64,000 nt of DNA, taken from positions 434,001 through 498,000 of the forward strand of contig NZ_CP125669.1 in NCBI RefSeq assembly GCF_030053775.1, given 5' to 3'. Shown here one piece after another: positions 8,905 through 17,340 of the stretch; position 1 is the first letter of the stretch; each line of letters starts with the position of its first letter. The position numbers were made by a program, and so were the translations under genes. Under the pieces are notes generated by a model. That model did no database searches. It was not told the origin of the DNA and was given only the letters and a program-made list of their open reading frames with translations. This DNA comes from Acinetobacter corruptisaponis (GTDB lineage Bacteria; Pseudomonadota; Gammaproteobacteria; Pseudomonadales; Moraxellaceae).

Positions 8905-9078
8905 TATTATCACCCATCATTTTTCAAACTTATAAGGTATGCAATCCACACCTTGAACCGTAACACTAAAAAGCGAATCAATATAAAATATACACTAATT
9001 TATCTTGGTCACCAGATACAAGTTGGCTTCAAGCTAAACACGATAAAATAGTCAATTTTGCATCAATCCATCAACAAT

Positions 9079-10308
9079 TTAATTGTGAATAAACACACCT
9101 GAAACTTCTTGTCCAACTTCCAGTTTGATATTGGCTGGAATACGCACTAGACAGTTTGCCTGCATCAAATTGCTCAGCATATGTGATTGCTGTTTTGCCA
9201 GACTTTGTAGCTTGAGTTGACCCTGTTCAAAATAGGCATGCATTCTTAGAAAACGCTCACGCGCATCTGATTTTAAATCATGGGTGAGCAGTCCACTAAA
9301 CCACGCTAAGGATTGACGCTGGTTTTGTAGTGCATCCAATAATGCCTTGCCATAAATCTGCATACAGACATAGACCGCCGCAGGATTACCTGGCAAACCC
9401 AGTAAATAGCAATGATGATGTTGTGCTGTATACTCAGCAAAAAATAATGGCTTACCTGGTTTCTGTTTCACTTTCCAGAAGATTTGTTCAAAACCTGTTT
9501 CAAAAGCACAGGGACGTACAAAATCATAATCTCCCACAGAAACACCACCTGTGGTAATGATCACATCATAGTGCTGTTTTAGACGTTCAAAGCATTGTGT
9601 GACTTGTTCTGCTTCATCTGCAATATGCAAAATATCCACATCAATCCCATAGTCTTGCAACCATGCTTTTAACAATGGACCATTGGCATCAAATACCTTA
9701 CCCGCATGTAGATCTTCTGCTGTTTCCGCAACTTCATCACCTGTAATAACAACTGCAACTTTAGGCTCTCGAAATACCTCAAGGGCTTGTACACCAGCCA
9801 TACTCAATGCTGCAAGTGCACCGATATTCACTTTTTGTCCAATTTCTGCAAGCTGTTGTCCTGCTTGTACCTCTTCACCAGTAAAACGAATATCAGCCTG
9901 CGGTTTAAGCTGTTCAACCAGTCGAATCTGGCTATCAGACTCAACTACGACAATTTCCTGTCGGGCCACATGCGTTGTTCTTTCAGGTATTTTTCCACCT
10001 GTAAAAATACGCATGGCTTGTCCATCTGCAAGTTGATGATTTAAACCACTGCCCGCCTTAATCTCACCCACCACATCAAAAACAGTATCTTGCAGATTTT
10101 CCAGTGAGCTATTAATGGCATAACCATCCACCGCACTTTGTGAAAAGCTAGGCAAATTTACATCTGAATAAACTGCCTTGGCTAAATAACGATGTAGCCC
10201 CTTTGCTAAAGGCAACATCTCAACCGCTAATGCTTTCACTTTGGTTTGGATCAGTGCTAGCGCTTCATCAATACTGATCAGACCTTTTTCAGCGCCACAT
10301 CCTGACAT
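9079..10308 (-). CDS. moeA: Molybdopterin molybdenumtransferase
   Basis: MoeA inserts molybdate into adenylylated molybdopterin, the last step of Mo-cofactor synthesis. The 409 residues match the family. Seen are LPSFSQSAVDGYAI near residue 55, the TTGGVSVGDYDFV motif near residue 253 and KPGKPLFFA near residue 284. Its start overlaps the stop of moaCB (TAATG), with GGAGG upstream, which implies translational coupling. It is the last gene of the moaA-moaD-moaE-moaCB-moeA run. Confidence 0.96.
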   Translation of the reverse strand: MSGCGAEKGLISIDEALALIQTKVKALAVEMLPLAKGLHRYLAKAVYSDVNLPSFSQSAVDGYAINSSLENLQDTVFDVVGEIKAGSGLNHQLADGQAMRIFTGGKIPERTTHVARQEIVVVESDSQIRLVEQLKPQADIRFTGEEVQAGQQLAEIGQKVNIGALAALSMAGVQALEVFREPKVAVVITGDEVAETAEDLHAGKVFDANGPLLKAWLQDYGIDVDILHIADEAEQVTQCFERLKQHYDVIITTGGVSVGDYDFVRPCAFETGFEQIFWKVKQKPGKPLFFAEYTAQHHHCYLLGLPGNPAAVYVCMQIYGKALLDALQNQRQSLAWFSGLLTHDLKSDARERFLRMHAYFEQGQLKLQSLAKQQSHMLSNLMQANCLVRIPANIKLEVGQEVSGVFIHN

Positions 10309-11231
10309 TATTCATAGCCTCCTGGATGTGGTAAGTCACGACAGACATCAAAAATATGCACCAAAGCAGGTAAAATTGCTGCCATGGATTCGCTGGCACC
10401 ACCACGACTGCCTGGCAAAGTCACCACCAAAGAACGATCAATAAAGCCTGCCACGCCACGAGACATGGCTGCATAAGGGGTACGTTTTTGCCCAAAGGAA
10501 CGTGCCGCCTCCATCAAACCGTCCAGCTTTCTTTCCAATAACGGTTCCAATGTATCCACGGTAATATCTCGCTTACCAATGCCTGTACCACCGACCGTCA
10601 TGATACATGCATAGGATTTGGTTAGCTCTAAAACCAAATCTTTCAGTTGATCAGCCTCATCCGCCATAATCTGATAATGAATCGGGTCAAAACCTGCTTC
10701 AGTTAATGTGTCTACCACAGATTTACCTGCGGTATCAGGCTTACGACCTGCTGCTACAGTATCAGATAACACAATCACGGCTGCTGAAACAGGTTGACGT
10801 AAAGTGCGCTTAAAGTGCGACTTGCCCCCTTTTTTCTTGAGCAATTTACATTGGTCTAAACACAGCTCTTCAGGTTCACAATGTGGTTTCAACATATCGT
10901 AAAGGGTTAAACCCGCCAGACTTGCCGCTGTCAATGCTTCCATTTCCACGCCTGTTGGCCCAATCGTTTCAACCGTTGTAAGAATCACCACATGGTCATC
11001 ATGCAAATCATAGTTTACATCAGCCCGATAAATCGGTAATGGATGACAAAGTGGAATCAGTTCATCGGTTCGTTTTGCTGCCAGAATGCCTGCGATACGT
11101 GCTGTTTTTAAGGCATCACCTTTTTCAGTATTTCCATCACGAAGTAACTGGATACAATGTGTTGGTGCATGTAAGATCGCTTGCGCTTCTGCAACACGGT
11201 AACTCTCAGGTTTCATCCCAACATTTTTCAT
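10308..11231 (-). CDS. moaCB: Bifunctional MoaC/MoaB molybdopterin biosynthesis protein
   Basis: Residues about 1-145 are MoaC, cyclic pyranopterin monophosphate synthase, with KRTDELIPLCHPLPI and ETIGPTGVEMEALTA. Residues about 148-307 are a MoaB/MogA domain with TVGGTGIGKRDITVD and the PGSRGGASE segment, which adenylylates molybdopterin. The two activities act at the first and late steps of the pathway, so fusing them is not simple channelling. AGGAAG precedes the ATG. The start of moeA overlaps its stop. Confidence 0.95.
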   Translation of the reverse strand: MKNVGMKPESYRVAEAQAILHAPTHCIQLLRDGNTEKGDALKTARIAGILAAKRTDELIPLCHPLPIYRADVNYDLHDDHVVILTTVETIGPTGVEMEALTAASLAGLTLYDMLKPHCEPEELCLDQCKLLKKKGGKSHFKRTLRQPVSAAVIVLSDTVAAGRKPDTAGKSVVDTLTEAGFDPIHYQIMADEADQLKDLVLELTKSYACIMTVGGTGIGKRDITVDTLEPLLERKLDGLMEAARSFGQKRTPYAAMSRGVAGFIDRSLVVTLPGSRGGASESMAAILPALVHIFDVCRDLPHPGGYE

Positions 11232-11248
11232 CTTAACTTCCTAAAACC

Positions 11249-11761
11249 TTATTCGTGTGTATGCTCATGTGTGCAGTGTTCATGCTGATGGTGCGTATGT
11301 TGCTGTGCCTTTGCTTGAGGCTCAGCAGTATCTTTACGGATACAACAGCCCTCAACGTATTGACTCGTTCCATCCATAAAGAACTCCTCTTTCCAAATTG
11401 GCACTTCATGTTTTACCCGCTCAACTGCTTCTTCACAGGCTTGAAAAGCTTCACGGCGATGTGCAGCATAGGCAATTGCAATAATGGCAGTTTCACTAAC
11501 ATCTAAATAACCAATGCGATGGATAACACGAACATAAGAGACCTGATATTTCTCTTTAATTTCCTGTTCGATTGCACGAATCATCTTTTCAGCAACAGGT
11601 GTATACGATGTATATTTCAGTGCCTTGACTGCTTTACTCTCGTGGTGATTTCGTACCGTACCAATAAAAATATCAATTCCACCACATTCAGGAAAATCCT
11701 GAATCGGGTCAAAGCTTTCTAAACTGAGCGCCTGATCTTGGACTCTGGCAAATTCACGCAT
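11249..11761 (-). CDS. moaE: Molybdopterin synthase catalytic subunit, with His-rich tail
   Basis: MoaE with MoaD converts cyclic pyranopterin phosphate to molybdopterin. The core has CGGIDIFIGTVRNH near residue 27, the RVIHRIGYLDVSETAI strand-turn and VPIWKEEF with the active-site lysine. AGGAGG sits before the ATG at 11761, 2 bases after the moaD stop. The C-terminus extends about 20 residues past the usual end and is rich in histidine (QQHTHHQHEHCTHEHTHE). That tail could bind metal, but this is inference. Confidence 0.95.
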   Translation of the reverse strand: MREFARVQDQALSLESFDPIQDFPECGGIDIFIGTVRNHHESKAVKALKYTSYTPVAEKMIRAIEQEIKEKYQVSYVRVIHRIGYLDVSETAIIAIAYAAHRREAFQACEEAVERVKHEVPIWKEEFFMDGTSQYVEGCCIRKDTAEPQAKAQQHTHHQHEHCTHEHTHE

Positions 11762-11763
11762 CT

Positions 11764-12015
11764 CTATCCTCCTGCCACAGGTGACAACAGCACTAAAGTA
11801 CATGACTGATTCAACGGTGTTTGACGTGTCACGATATCTTCACCAATGGCACAGACACACTTTTCCATTGCATGACTTGCATCTGGATAAAGTGTCACAA
11901 TATGCGTCAATACATCGTTAACCATTCGATCCTCTACAAACTCAAATGCAAGTGCTTTGGGTAATAGCCGTTCTATCGCACCAAAAGCTTCTATTTTTAT
12001 CTCAATGGTTTGCAT
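11764..12015 (-). CDS. moaD: Molybdopterin synthase sulfur carrier subunit
   Basis: This ubiquitin-like carrier of 83 residues ends in the required Gly-Gly (SPVAGG), which is adenylylated by MoeB and then thiocarboxylated. It sits between moaA and moaE. GGAG lies 6 bases before the ATG. No moeB is in the window, so activation must be supplied from elsewhere. Confidence 0.93.
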   Translation of the reverse strand: MQTIEIKIEAFGAIERLLPKALAFEFVEDRMVNDVLTHIVTLYPDASHAMEKCVCAIGEDIVTRQTPLNQSCTLVLLSPVAGG

Positions 12016-12039
12016 ATTTTCTCCAGACCACTTTTCACT

Positions 12040-13071
12040 CTAACCACCAAGCATGTGCATACTAATCTTACGTGCTTGCTGATGTTGTATCGCATGATAG
12101 CCTTTGGCTTTATGCCAAATATAAGGCTTAATCTGTTGGTCAAGCTGCAACAATGCTTGCTGTTTTAATTCAGTATTTTGTTTAATCACTTGTAGTAAAT
12201 AAGGTTTTATATTTAAACCCTGTTGCGCGAACAGGCAATTATACAATTCACCTTGAGCCGTCAGCCGAATTCGGTCACAGTCTCCACAAAATGAATGGGT
12301 TATCGTTGAAATAATACCAAGATGATAGTGCCCATCAAGCTGATATAGACGTGCAGGCTCATGCTGCTGTTGTAGCAGTTGAATATCATAAAGAGGTTGC
12401 AGTTGTTCCAAGATTTCCGCTTCACTGACCACTGCCTGATCAGTCCAATGCTGATCGCCATCCAAAGGCATAAACTCGATAAAACGTAATGGAATGTTGT
12501 GCTGTTTTGCCCATTTCACCATCGGGATAATCTGGTCATCGTTTTGACCCTTGATCAGCACACAATTAATTTTAAACGGAAGACCTACTTTTTTTGCTGC
12601 TTCAATTCCATCCAGTACAGGGGCAAGTTCTTTCTTGGTCAATTGTTTAAATTGCATGGAATCAAGACTGTCCAGACTAATGTTTAAATCATCCAGACCT
12701 GCTTGTTTTAATTGCTCCGCATACTTGGCTAAATAGTGTGCATTGGTGGTGATCGAAATCCGCTTCAATCCCAAAGCTCTTAAACGCTGTAAATCACCAA
12801 TAAAATGCACCACACCCTGACGCATGAGTGGTTCACCACCCGTAATACGGATATTCTCAATCCCCTGCCCAACCATATATCGACAAAAAACCAGCAAGGC
12901 TTCAAAGCTAAGCAGGTCTTGTTTTTTCATCCATTCAGGATGCTCTGGCATACAATAAATACATTTGAAATTACAGCGATCGGTTACAGAAATCCGTAAC
13001 TTACGCTTAATCCGACCATACTGATCCTGTAGGATCGGTATCGCCGTTTCTTGTATTTCATGCTTCATCAT
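12040..13071 (-). CDS. moaA: GTP 3',8-cyclase (radical SAM)
   Basis: MoaA starts molybdopterin synthesis from GTP. Near residue 33 the radical-SAM motif CNFKCIYC binds the first 4Fe-4S cluster. The C-terminal FCGDCDRIRLTAQGELYNCLF supplies the second cluster ligands, and the protein ends in Gly-Gly as in the family. Two ATGs at 13071 and 13068 follow a weak GAG; a GTG at 13077 would add two residues. It leads the moa/moe run, with about 290 bases of non-coding DNA upstream that hold a strong inverted repeat. Confidence 0.96.
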   Translation of the reverse strand: MMKHEIQETAIPILQDQYGRIKRKLRISVTDRCNFKCIYCMPEHPEWMKKQDLLSFEALLVFCRYMVGQGIENIRITGGEPLMRQGVVHFIGDLQRLRALGLKRISITTNAHYLAKYAEQLKQAGLDDLNISLDSLDSMQFKQLTKKELAPVLDGIEAAKKVGLPFKINCVLIKGQNDDQIIPMVKWAKQHNIPLRFIEFMPLDGDQHWTDQAVVSEAEILEQLQPLYDIQLLQQQHEPARLYQLDGHYHLGIISTITHSFCGDCDRIRLTAQGELYNCLFAQQGLNIKPYLLQVIKQNTELKQQALLQLDQQIKPYIWHKAKGYHAIQHQQARKISMHMLGG

Positions 13072-13281
13072 ACGCACTCATTTTGTGAATCTTTTGACTG
13101 GGTTTGGCACAGGTTCTGTGCATCCTTGCTTTACTCATCACAGAGAATTGTTTTTACAGCAATAATTATTCCAACTATAAACAAATATCTTGGCTTAAGG
13201 ATATTCATATATTTAAGCAGGCAACCCTTTAAATCTACAAATAAAAATAGCACCTGTCTTGCATATTTTTGTTGAAATCAT

Positions 13282-13333
13282 CTTGCACCATTTGCAATCA
13301 CCTATTGTTTGCAATGAAAGAATTTGGTGCAAG
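13282..13333. repeat. Long-armed inverted repeat with internal TTTGCAAT repeats
   Basis: Nine-base arms CTTGCACCA and TGGTGCAAG enclose 34 bases that contain TTTGCAAT and TTTGCAAT again as a direct repeat. It lies between the molybdopterin oxidoreductase stop and moaA, about 210 bp before the moaA start. TGCACC/GGTGCA halves recall NtrC half-sites, but the spacing is far too long for one site. It may be a regulator site or an mRNA hairpin. Confidence 0.5.
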
Positions 13334-13362
13334 TCAGCCATTCATTCAATACGGCCTATCAT

Positions 13363-15645
13363 TTAAGTACTTAAACGTTCCAAACGTACTGGGACATACT
13401 TATGATATGGTGTCTTGGACAATGGATCACAATGCCGCGTGGAGGTTAAACGATTAATTTGCGGACCAATCGGTTCACTATTGCCATAACGCAGTCCATA
13501 ACCATGTGGTAATGACACTACACCTTGACGCATGCCATCATCAAGTTCAACCGTGACCTGAATTGCGCCATGTTCAGAAATACATTGCAAGAGCTGACCT
13601 GTTTCCACACCGAGCTGTAAGGCATCCTCTGGATTAATCCTTAAACGTCCATCTGCATCGACTTTACGCCATGCAGGATCACGATAAATTTGATTGGCAT
13701 TGTAACTACGGCGCTCACCTGCCAATAAGATAAAAGGATAATCCTCCTTTACAGTCAATGGCTGTTGTTTTAGTTGAGCAAGTTCAATAAACATTTCAGG
13801 AATGGCCAAACGGATTTTTTTGTCTTTGTATGCGATCAAGTTCCATACATCAGCATAGTCATGCTGTGACAATATGACACCTGAACGCTGTTTTAGAATC
13901 GCTAGGAACAGCTTCACACCAAGATTGAGACGATTGCCCTCGTAGCCTGCCTGTTTAACTGCCTGATAATGCTGGGTAGCATATTGCATGCATAATGGCA
14001 ATAGTAAAGCCGTGGCAGCCGCATCATTTGGCAAAGTCTTGCCTAAAGTGCGATAGACAATTGAAGCAGCAAATGGAATAAGCTTCTTATTTTTCGCAAA
14101 ACTAGCACCTAGAGCAGCAAAATACCCAAGATAAGCGGTATTTGCTGAATCTTTTTCCGCAATTTTACTCAGGATTGGAAATTTTTGAGGAATGGCTTTC
14201 ATCGCCTCAAGCAAACGAGTATAAATTTCTGCTTCAGGTAAGGTATTACCTTGTGGTTGAAACAAGGGATGGCGTAAATGAAAGCCATTTTTAGGAAATT
14301 CCAGATTAAAACCCGTAAACTCCCATTTTTCAAACTGGCTATGTGCTGGCAAGATATAATGTGCCAAACGTGCTGTTTCAGTCATGGCAACATCAACCAC
14401 TACCAATAGATCAAGCGATTGAAAAGCCTGTTCATAAGCAACCGTATCTGGATAGGTCAGTAGTGGATTACAGCTATCTACAAAGACTGCACGCACCCGT
14501 TTTTCACCCGCCTTTAAAATTTCATCTGGCAGAATATTCGGTGGAAAGAATCCTGAAATTGGGAACATTTTATGATGTACAGTACGGCGGTATTTAGGAT
14601 TGCGCTCATCGGTATTGGTTAAGATTGGAATAAACATGGTATGCAGATTATTGCTTCCCTGTTTACCAAAATGCCCAGCCAATAAATAGAGCAGCTTTTC
14701 CAAATAACCGTTTAGCGTAGTATTTAAGGTGTGCTGTATACCTAAATCTATCCGCACACAACCTCGTTTTGCCTGAGCAAAATCACGTACAATTTGGTAG
14801 ATCAATTCAACCGAAACATCAGCTTTCTGAATATACTCCTCGATTGGAACAGCAAGAAAAGCCTGTTTGACCTCATCAAAACCATGTGTATGCTGTTGAA
14901 TAAACTGTTGATCATAGAGATTTTCACGCAGCATGATCGCGATCATGGCTGACATCAGATAAGCATCTGTACCTGGTTTGAGTTGCACATGAATATCAGC
15001 TTGCTTGGCAGTTTCGGTGACACGCGGATCAAACACTACCATGGTTCGATTGGGATCTTTTTTGATATGTTTTAAGGTGTCCCGTGCATTGGGAATACCA
15101 TGCGCCTGAAAAGGATTGGTTCCAATAAACAACACATAATCAGCATGCTCCACATCTTCTGTGGTATGGCAGGCCTGACTGCCAAACAAACGACCATTGA
15201 CCCAAAAATCGCCTGTTTTTTCCTGAGCCAACGAATTATAAGCATAGAAACTTTTCATGGCATAAAGTAACTGACGACCATAAGCTGCACCAAGGTGATT
15301 ACCCTGTCCACCACCACCAACCGAAGCAAATGCAGTTCCACCATAATTATTGCGAATATACACAAGCTGATCAGCAATCTCTTGAATGGCCTGTTCCCAA
15401 CTTACTTCCGTGAATGAACCATCGGCTTGACGTTTTAATGGTGAAGTCAAGCGATCAGCATGTTGCTGGTAATGCTGCAAACGAGCAGCCTTTTGACAAA
15501 TGTAACCCTGAGAAAAGGGATGCTGATCATCACCTTTAATTTTCTTGAACTGGTTATTTTCAATTTCTACACTTAGACCACAATTTCGTGAACATAAAAT
15601 ACAAGCTGTCACATCCTGTCTTAAAGCTGAACTAGTCGTTGTCAT
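13363..15645 (-). CDS. Molybdopterin-dependent oxidoreductase, substrate unknown
   Basis: This 760-aa member of the DMSO-reductase superfamily starts with a 4Fe-4S binding pattern (CILCSRNC, then GYIC 25 residues on). It has the molybdopterin-binding core (VLFIGTNPFQAHG, VFDPRVTETAKQADIHVQLKPGTD) and a C-terminal molydopterin-dinucleotide domain (RLRINPEDALQLGV). It lacks the C-terminal BFD domain of the nearby NasA. It starts 19 bases after the MaoC-like gene, with AAGGTG before its ATG. I cannot name its substrate. The segment aligned to the NasA metal-ligand cysteine reads GRLFGSQACH, so the ligand is uncertain. Confidence 0.82.
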   Translation of the reverse strand: MTTTSSALRQDVTACILCSRNCGLSVEIENNQFKKIKGDDQHPFSQGYICQKAARLQHYQQHADRLTSPLKRQADGSFTEVSWEQAIQEIADQLVYIRNNYGGTAFASVGGGGQGNHLGAAYGRQLLYAMKSFYAYNSLAQEKTGDFWVNGRLFGSQACHTTEDVEHADYVLFIGTNPFQAHGIPNARDTLKHIKKDPNRTMVVFDPRVTETAKQADIHVQLKPGTDAYLMSAMIAIMLRENLYDQQFIQQHTHGFDEVKQAFLAVPIEEYIQKADVSVELIYQIVRDFAQAKRGCVRIDLGIQHTLNTTLNGYLEKLLYLLAGHFGKQGSNNLHTMFIPILTNTDERNPKYRRTVHHKMFPISGFFPPNILPDEILKAGEKRVRAVFVDSCNPLLTYPDTVAYEQAFQSLDLLVVVDVAMTETARLAHYILPAHSQFEKWEFTGFNLEFPKNGFHLRHPLFQPQGNTLPEAEIYTRLLEAMKAIPQKFPILSKIAEKDSANTAYLGYFAALGASFAKNKKLIPFAASIVYRTLGKTLPNDAAATALLLPLCMQYATQHYQAVKQAGYEGNRLNLGVKLFLAILKQRSGVILSQHDYADVWNLIAYKDKKIRLAIPEMFIELAQLKQQPLTVKEDYPFILLAGERRSYNANQIYRDPAWRKVDADGRLRINPEDALQLGVETGQLLQCISEHGAIQVTVELDDGMRQGVVSLPHGYGLRYGNSEPIGPQINRLTSTRHCDPLSKTPYHKYVPVRLERLST

Positions 15646-15664
15646 TTGTTTTCACCTTATATTT

Positions 15665-16540
15665 TTATGAATAATGACCCATTAAACAAATTTGCCCTGC
15701 TGAACCAACAACACGAATAAACTTTTGATCGTGTTCAATTGCCAGCTCAACTTTATTGGCTTGCGATGGTAATTTTACAGGCTTTAAAAATCGGACATCT
15801 ATTTGTTCGATAGGCTCAGGTAAAAACTCAAAACTACGTGCAAACACCCCAAAGCCATGGAGTACTTTTTGACCAAAACTAGAGAGTTTTGCCAAGAAAC
15901 CAACCCAATGAATTGGATTAAAATCACCTGTCAGTAAGGCAAATTTAAAGCCATCATCTGATGTTGTTGACCATTCTCCCAAGCTTTGCCAGTTTTTATC
16001 ATCGGTAGTTTCAGCACGTTTGGTTTTTTCAAAATGCGGCAAAATAAATGCCATATGCAACACCGCTTCGACTAGATTAGGTTGAGCAATTGTACCTGTG
16101 ATGATTTGAACTGAAACACGTGCTAAACCATTGCGTTCATCAACGTGGGCAATCTTGGCTTGAATCAATAACTTTTCATTACGAGGAATCTTGCCATGAA
16201 TCTTTAGGCTAACCCCTTGATTGATGACTTGGCTGAGTGGATAGCTGGTTTGTAAGAGCAAACGTGTTGCAAATGAAAGTCCCCATTGAGAGACCATGTG
16301 TGGGGGAATAGAATCCTGATATTTATGTGGTTGCGCACCACTCCACTGTACATAATGTTCCACCAACTCATGACTCGGTGCTTCAATCACTTCATTAATC
16401 GCCGCAAGCGCCCACCAATCGGCTTGATTTCCTTTTGTGTTTTTTAAGCTTCGTATTGCTATTTTCCCAAGTCCCGCCAAAGTTGCCTGATGCTCAAATA
16501 AAAATTGCAATGGAATTTGCTGATAACGCAATGCCAACAT
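15665..16540 (-). CDS. MaoC-like hot-dog dehydratase domain protein
   Basis: The 291-residue protein appears to be a double hot-dog fold. Its C-terminal half has the hydratase-2 motif (FALLTGDFNPIHW near residue 202, with the catalytic aspartate and histidine, then KVLHGFGVFARSFE). Such proteins hydrate enoyl-CoA or enoyl-ACP. AGGAGC precedes the ATG. It shares a transcript with the molybdopterin oxidoreductase downstream, an unusual pairing inside a nitrate/Mo-cofactor block. The pair may act on one acyl substrate, which is inference. Confidence 0.82.
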   Translation of the reverse strand: MLALRYQQIPLQFLFEHQATLAGLGKIAIRSLKNTKGNQADWWALAAINEVIEAPSHELVEHYVQWSGAQPHKYQDSIPPHMVSQWGLSFATRLLLQTSYPLSQVINQGVSLKIHGKIPRNEKLLIQAKIAHVDERNGLARVSVQIITGTIAQPNLVEAVLHMAFILPHFEKTKRAETTDDKNWQSLGEWSTTSDDGFKFALLTGDFNPIHWVGFLAKLSSFGQKVLHGFGVFARSFEFLPEPIEQIDVRFLKPVKLPSQANKVELAIEHDQKFIRVVGSAGQICLMGHYS

Positions 16541-16640
16541 ATATAGCTCCTGTTCCCTTTATTTTTCTAACCTTGTTTTCATTACATTGATGTTGTTTGA
16601 ACATCTTCTCATAACACGATTGCTAGATTGCACATTTAAT

Positions 16641-16659
16641 AAGTTCCAAAATAGAACTT
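16641..16659. promoter_or_regulatory. Inverted repeat AAGTTC-N7-GAACTT upstream of the MaoC-like gene
   Basis: A perfect 6-bp inverted repeat with a 7-base spacer lies 100 bp before the MaoC-like start. It is a possible operator; no regulator is paired with it in the window. Confidence 0.4.
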
Positions 16660-16710
16660 AATTAAACAAAGGTCAAGAATGCTCATCAGAATCTTTAAAG
16701 AGAAAAGGCG

Positions 16711-17340
16711 TTAATTCGAAATAAATATTTGTCTAAATGCTTTCATTTGCTGGTATTGCTGTAATTCATCCATCGAATTGATACTATGACAAAATAAGCT
16801 TTGTTTCTGGAACGCAACTGTTTGCGCATGCAGTTGCTTAAAGCAGTCACGCAAACTTAATCGATTGGCTGCGATCTGTTGCTCCAGTACTGCCAAGCTT
16901 GCTCTTTTTAACAGACAAAATGGATATAAGGCATCTCCATTGATAGTGACATAGACGGCAGATGCCTGGGAATTTTTTTGTATTGTACGATGTAGCCTCG
17001 AAAGTACCTGAGCAGGAATATAGGTGACATCACATGGCACAAATAAAACATAATCTGATTGCACATGAGACCATGCGCTTTTCATGCCCATTAATGGTCC
17101 TAAAAAACCAGTTTGATCATCTGCATAACACTGGATATTCGGTTCAATACGTTTGTAGATGGAATTATCACGATGACTATTTACCCAAAGCTGTTGTACT
17201 TCTGGTTTGAAGCGTTGACAGATTTTGGAGAGTTGAATCTGGTCATCAAACTGTTGTAATAATTTATTCACACCATTCATACGGCGTGCTTGTCCTCCCG
17301 CCAAGATCACCAAATCTGTAGCGGGAAATTCTGTATTCAT
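16711..17340 (-). CDS. mobA: Molybdenum cofactor guanylyltransferase
   Basis: MobA joins GMP to Mo-molybdopterin, giving the bis-MGD cofactor that NasA needs. The N-terminal nucleotide-binding motif LAGGQARRMNGVNKLL is clear, and FLGPLMGMKSAW and FVPCDVTYIP follow. The ATG at 17340 overlaps the nasA stop as ATGA, so the 209-aa protein is translationally coupled to its client enzyme. A longer reading frame upstream lies inside nasA and is rejected. Confidence 0.92.
   Translation of the reverse strand: MNTEFPATDLVILAGGQARRMNGVNKLLQQFDDQIQLSKICQRFKPEVQQLWVNSHRDNSIYKRIEPNIQCYADDQTGFLGPLMGMKSAWSHVQSDYVLFVPCDVTYIPAQVLSRLHRTIQKNSQASAVYVTINGDALYPFCLLKRASLAVLEQQIAANRLSLRDCFKQLHAQTVAFQKQSLFCHSINSMDELQQYQQMKAFRQIFISN

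Noticed and set aside
13078..13281. Possible Mo-cofactor riboswitch before moaA
   Set aside because: The conserved helices and the GNRA-type elements known from the E. coli moaA leader were not found by eye; only the inverted repeat at 13282-13333 stands out.
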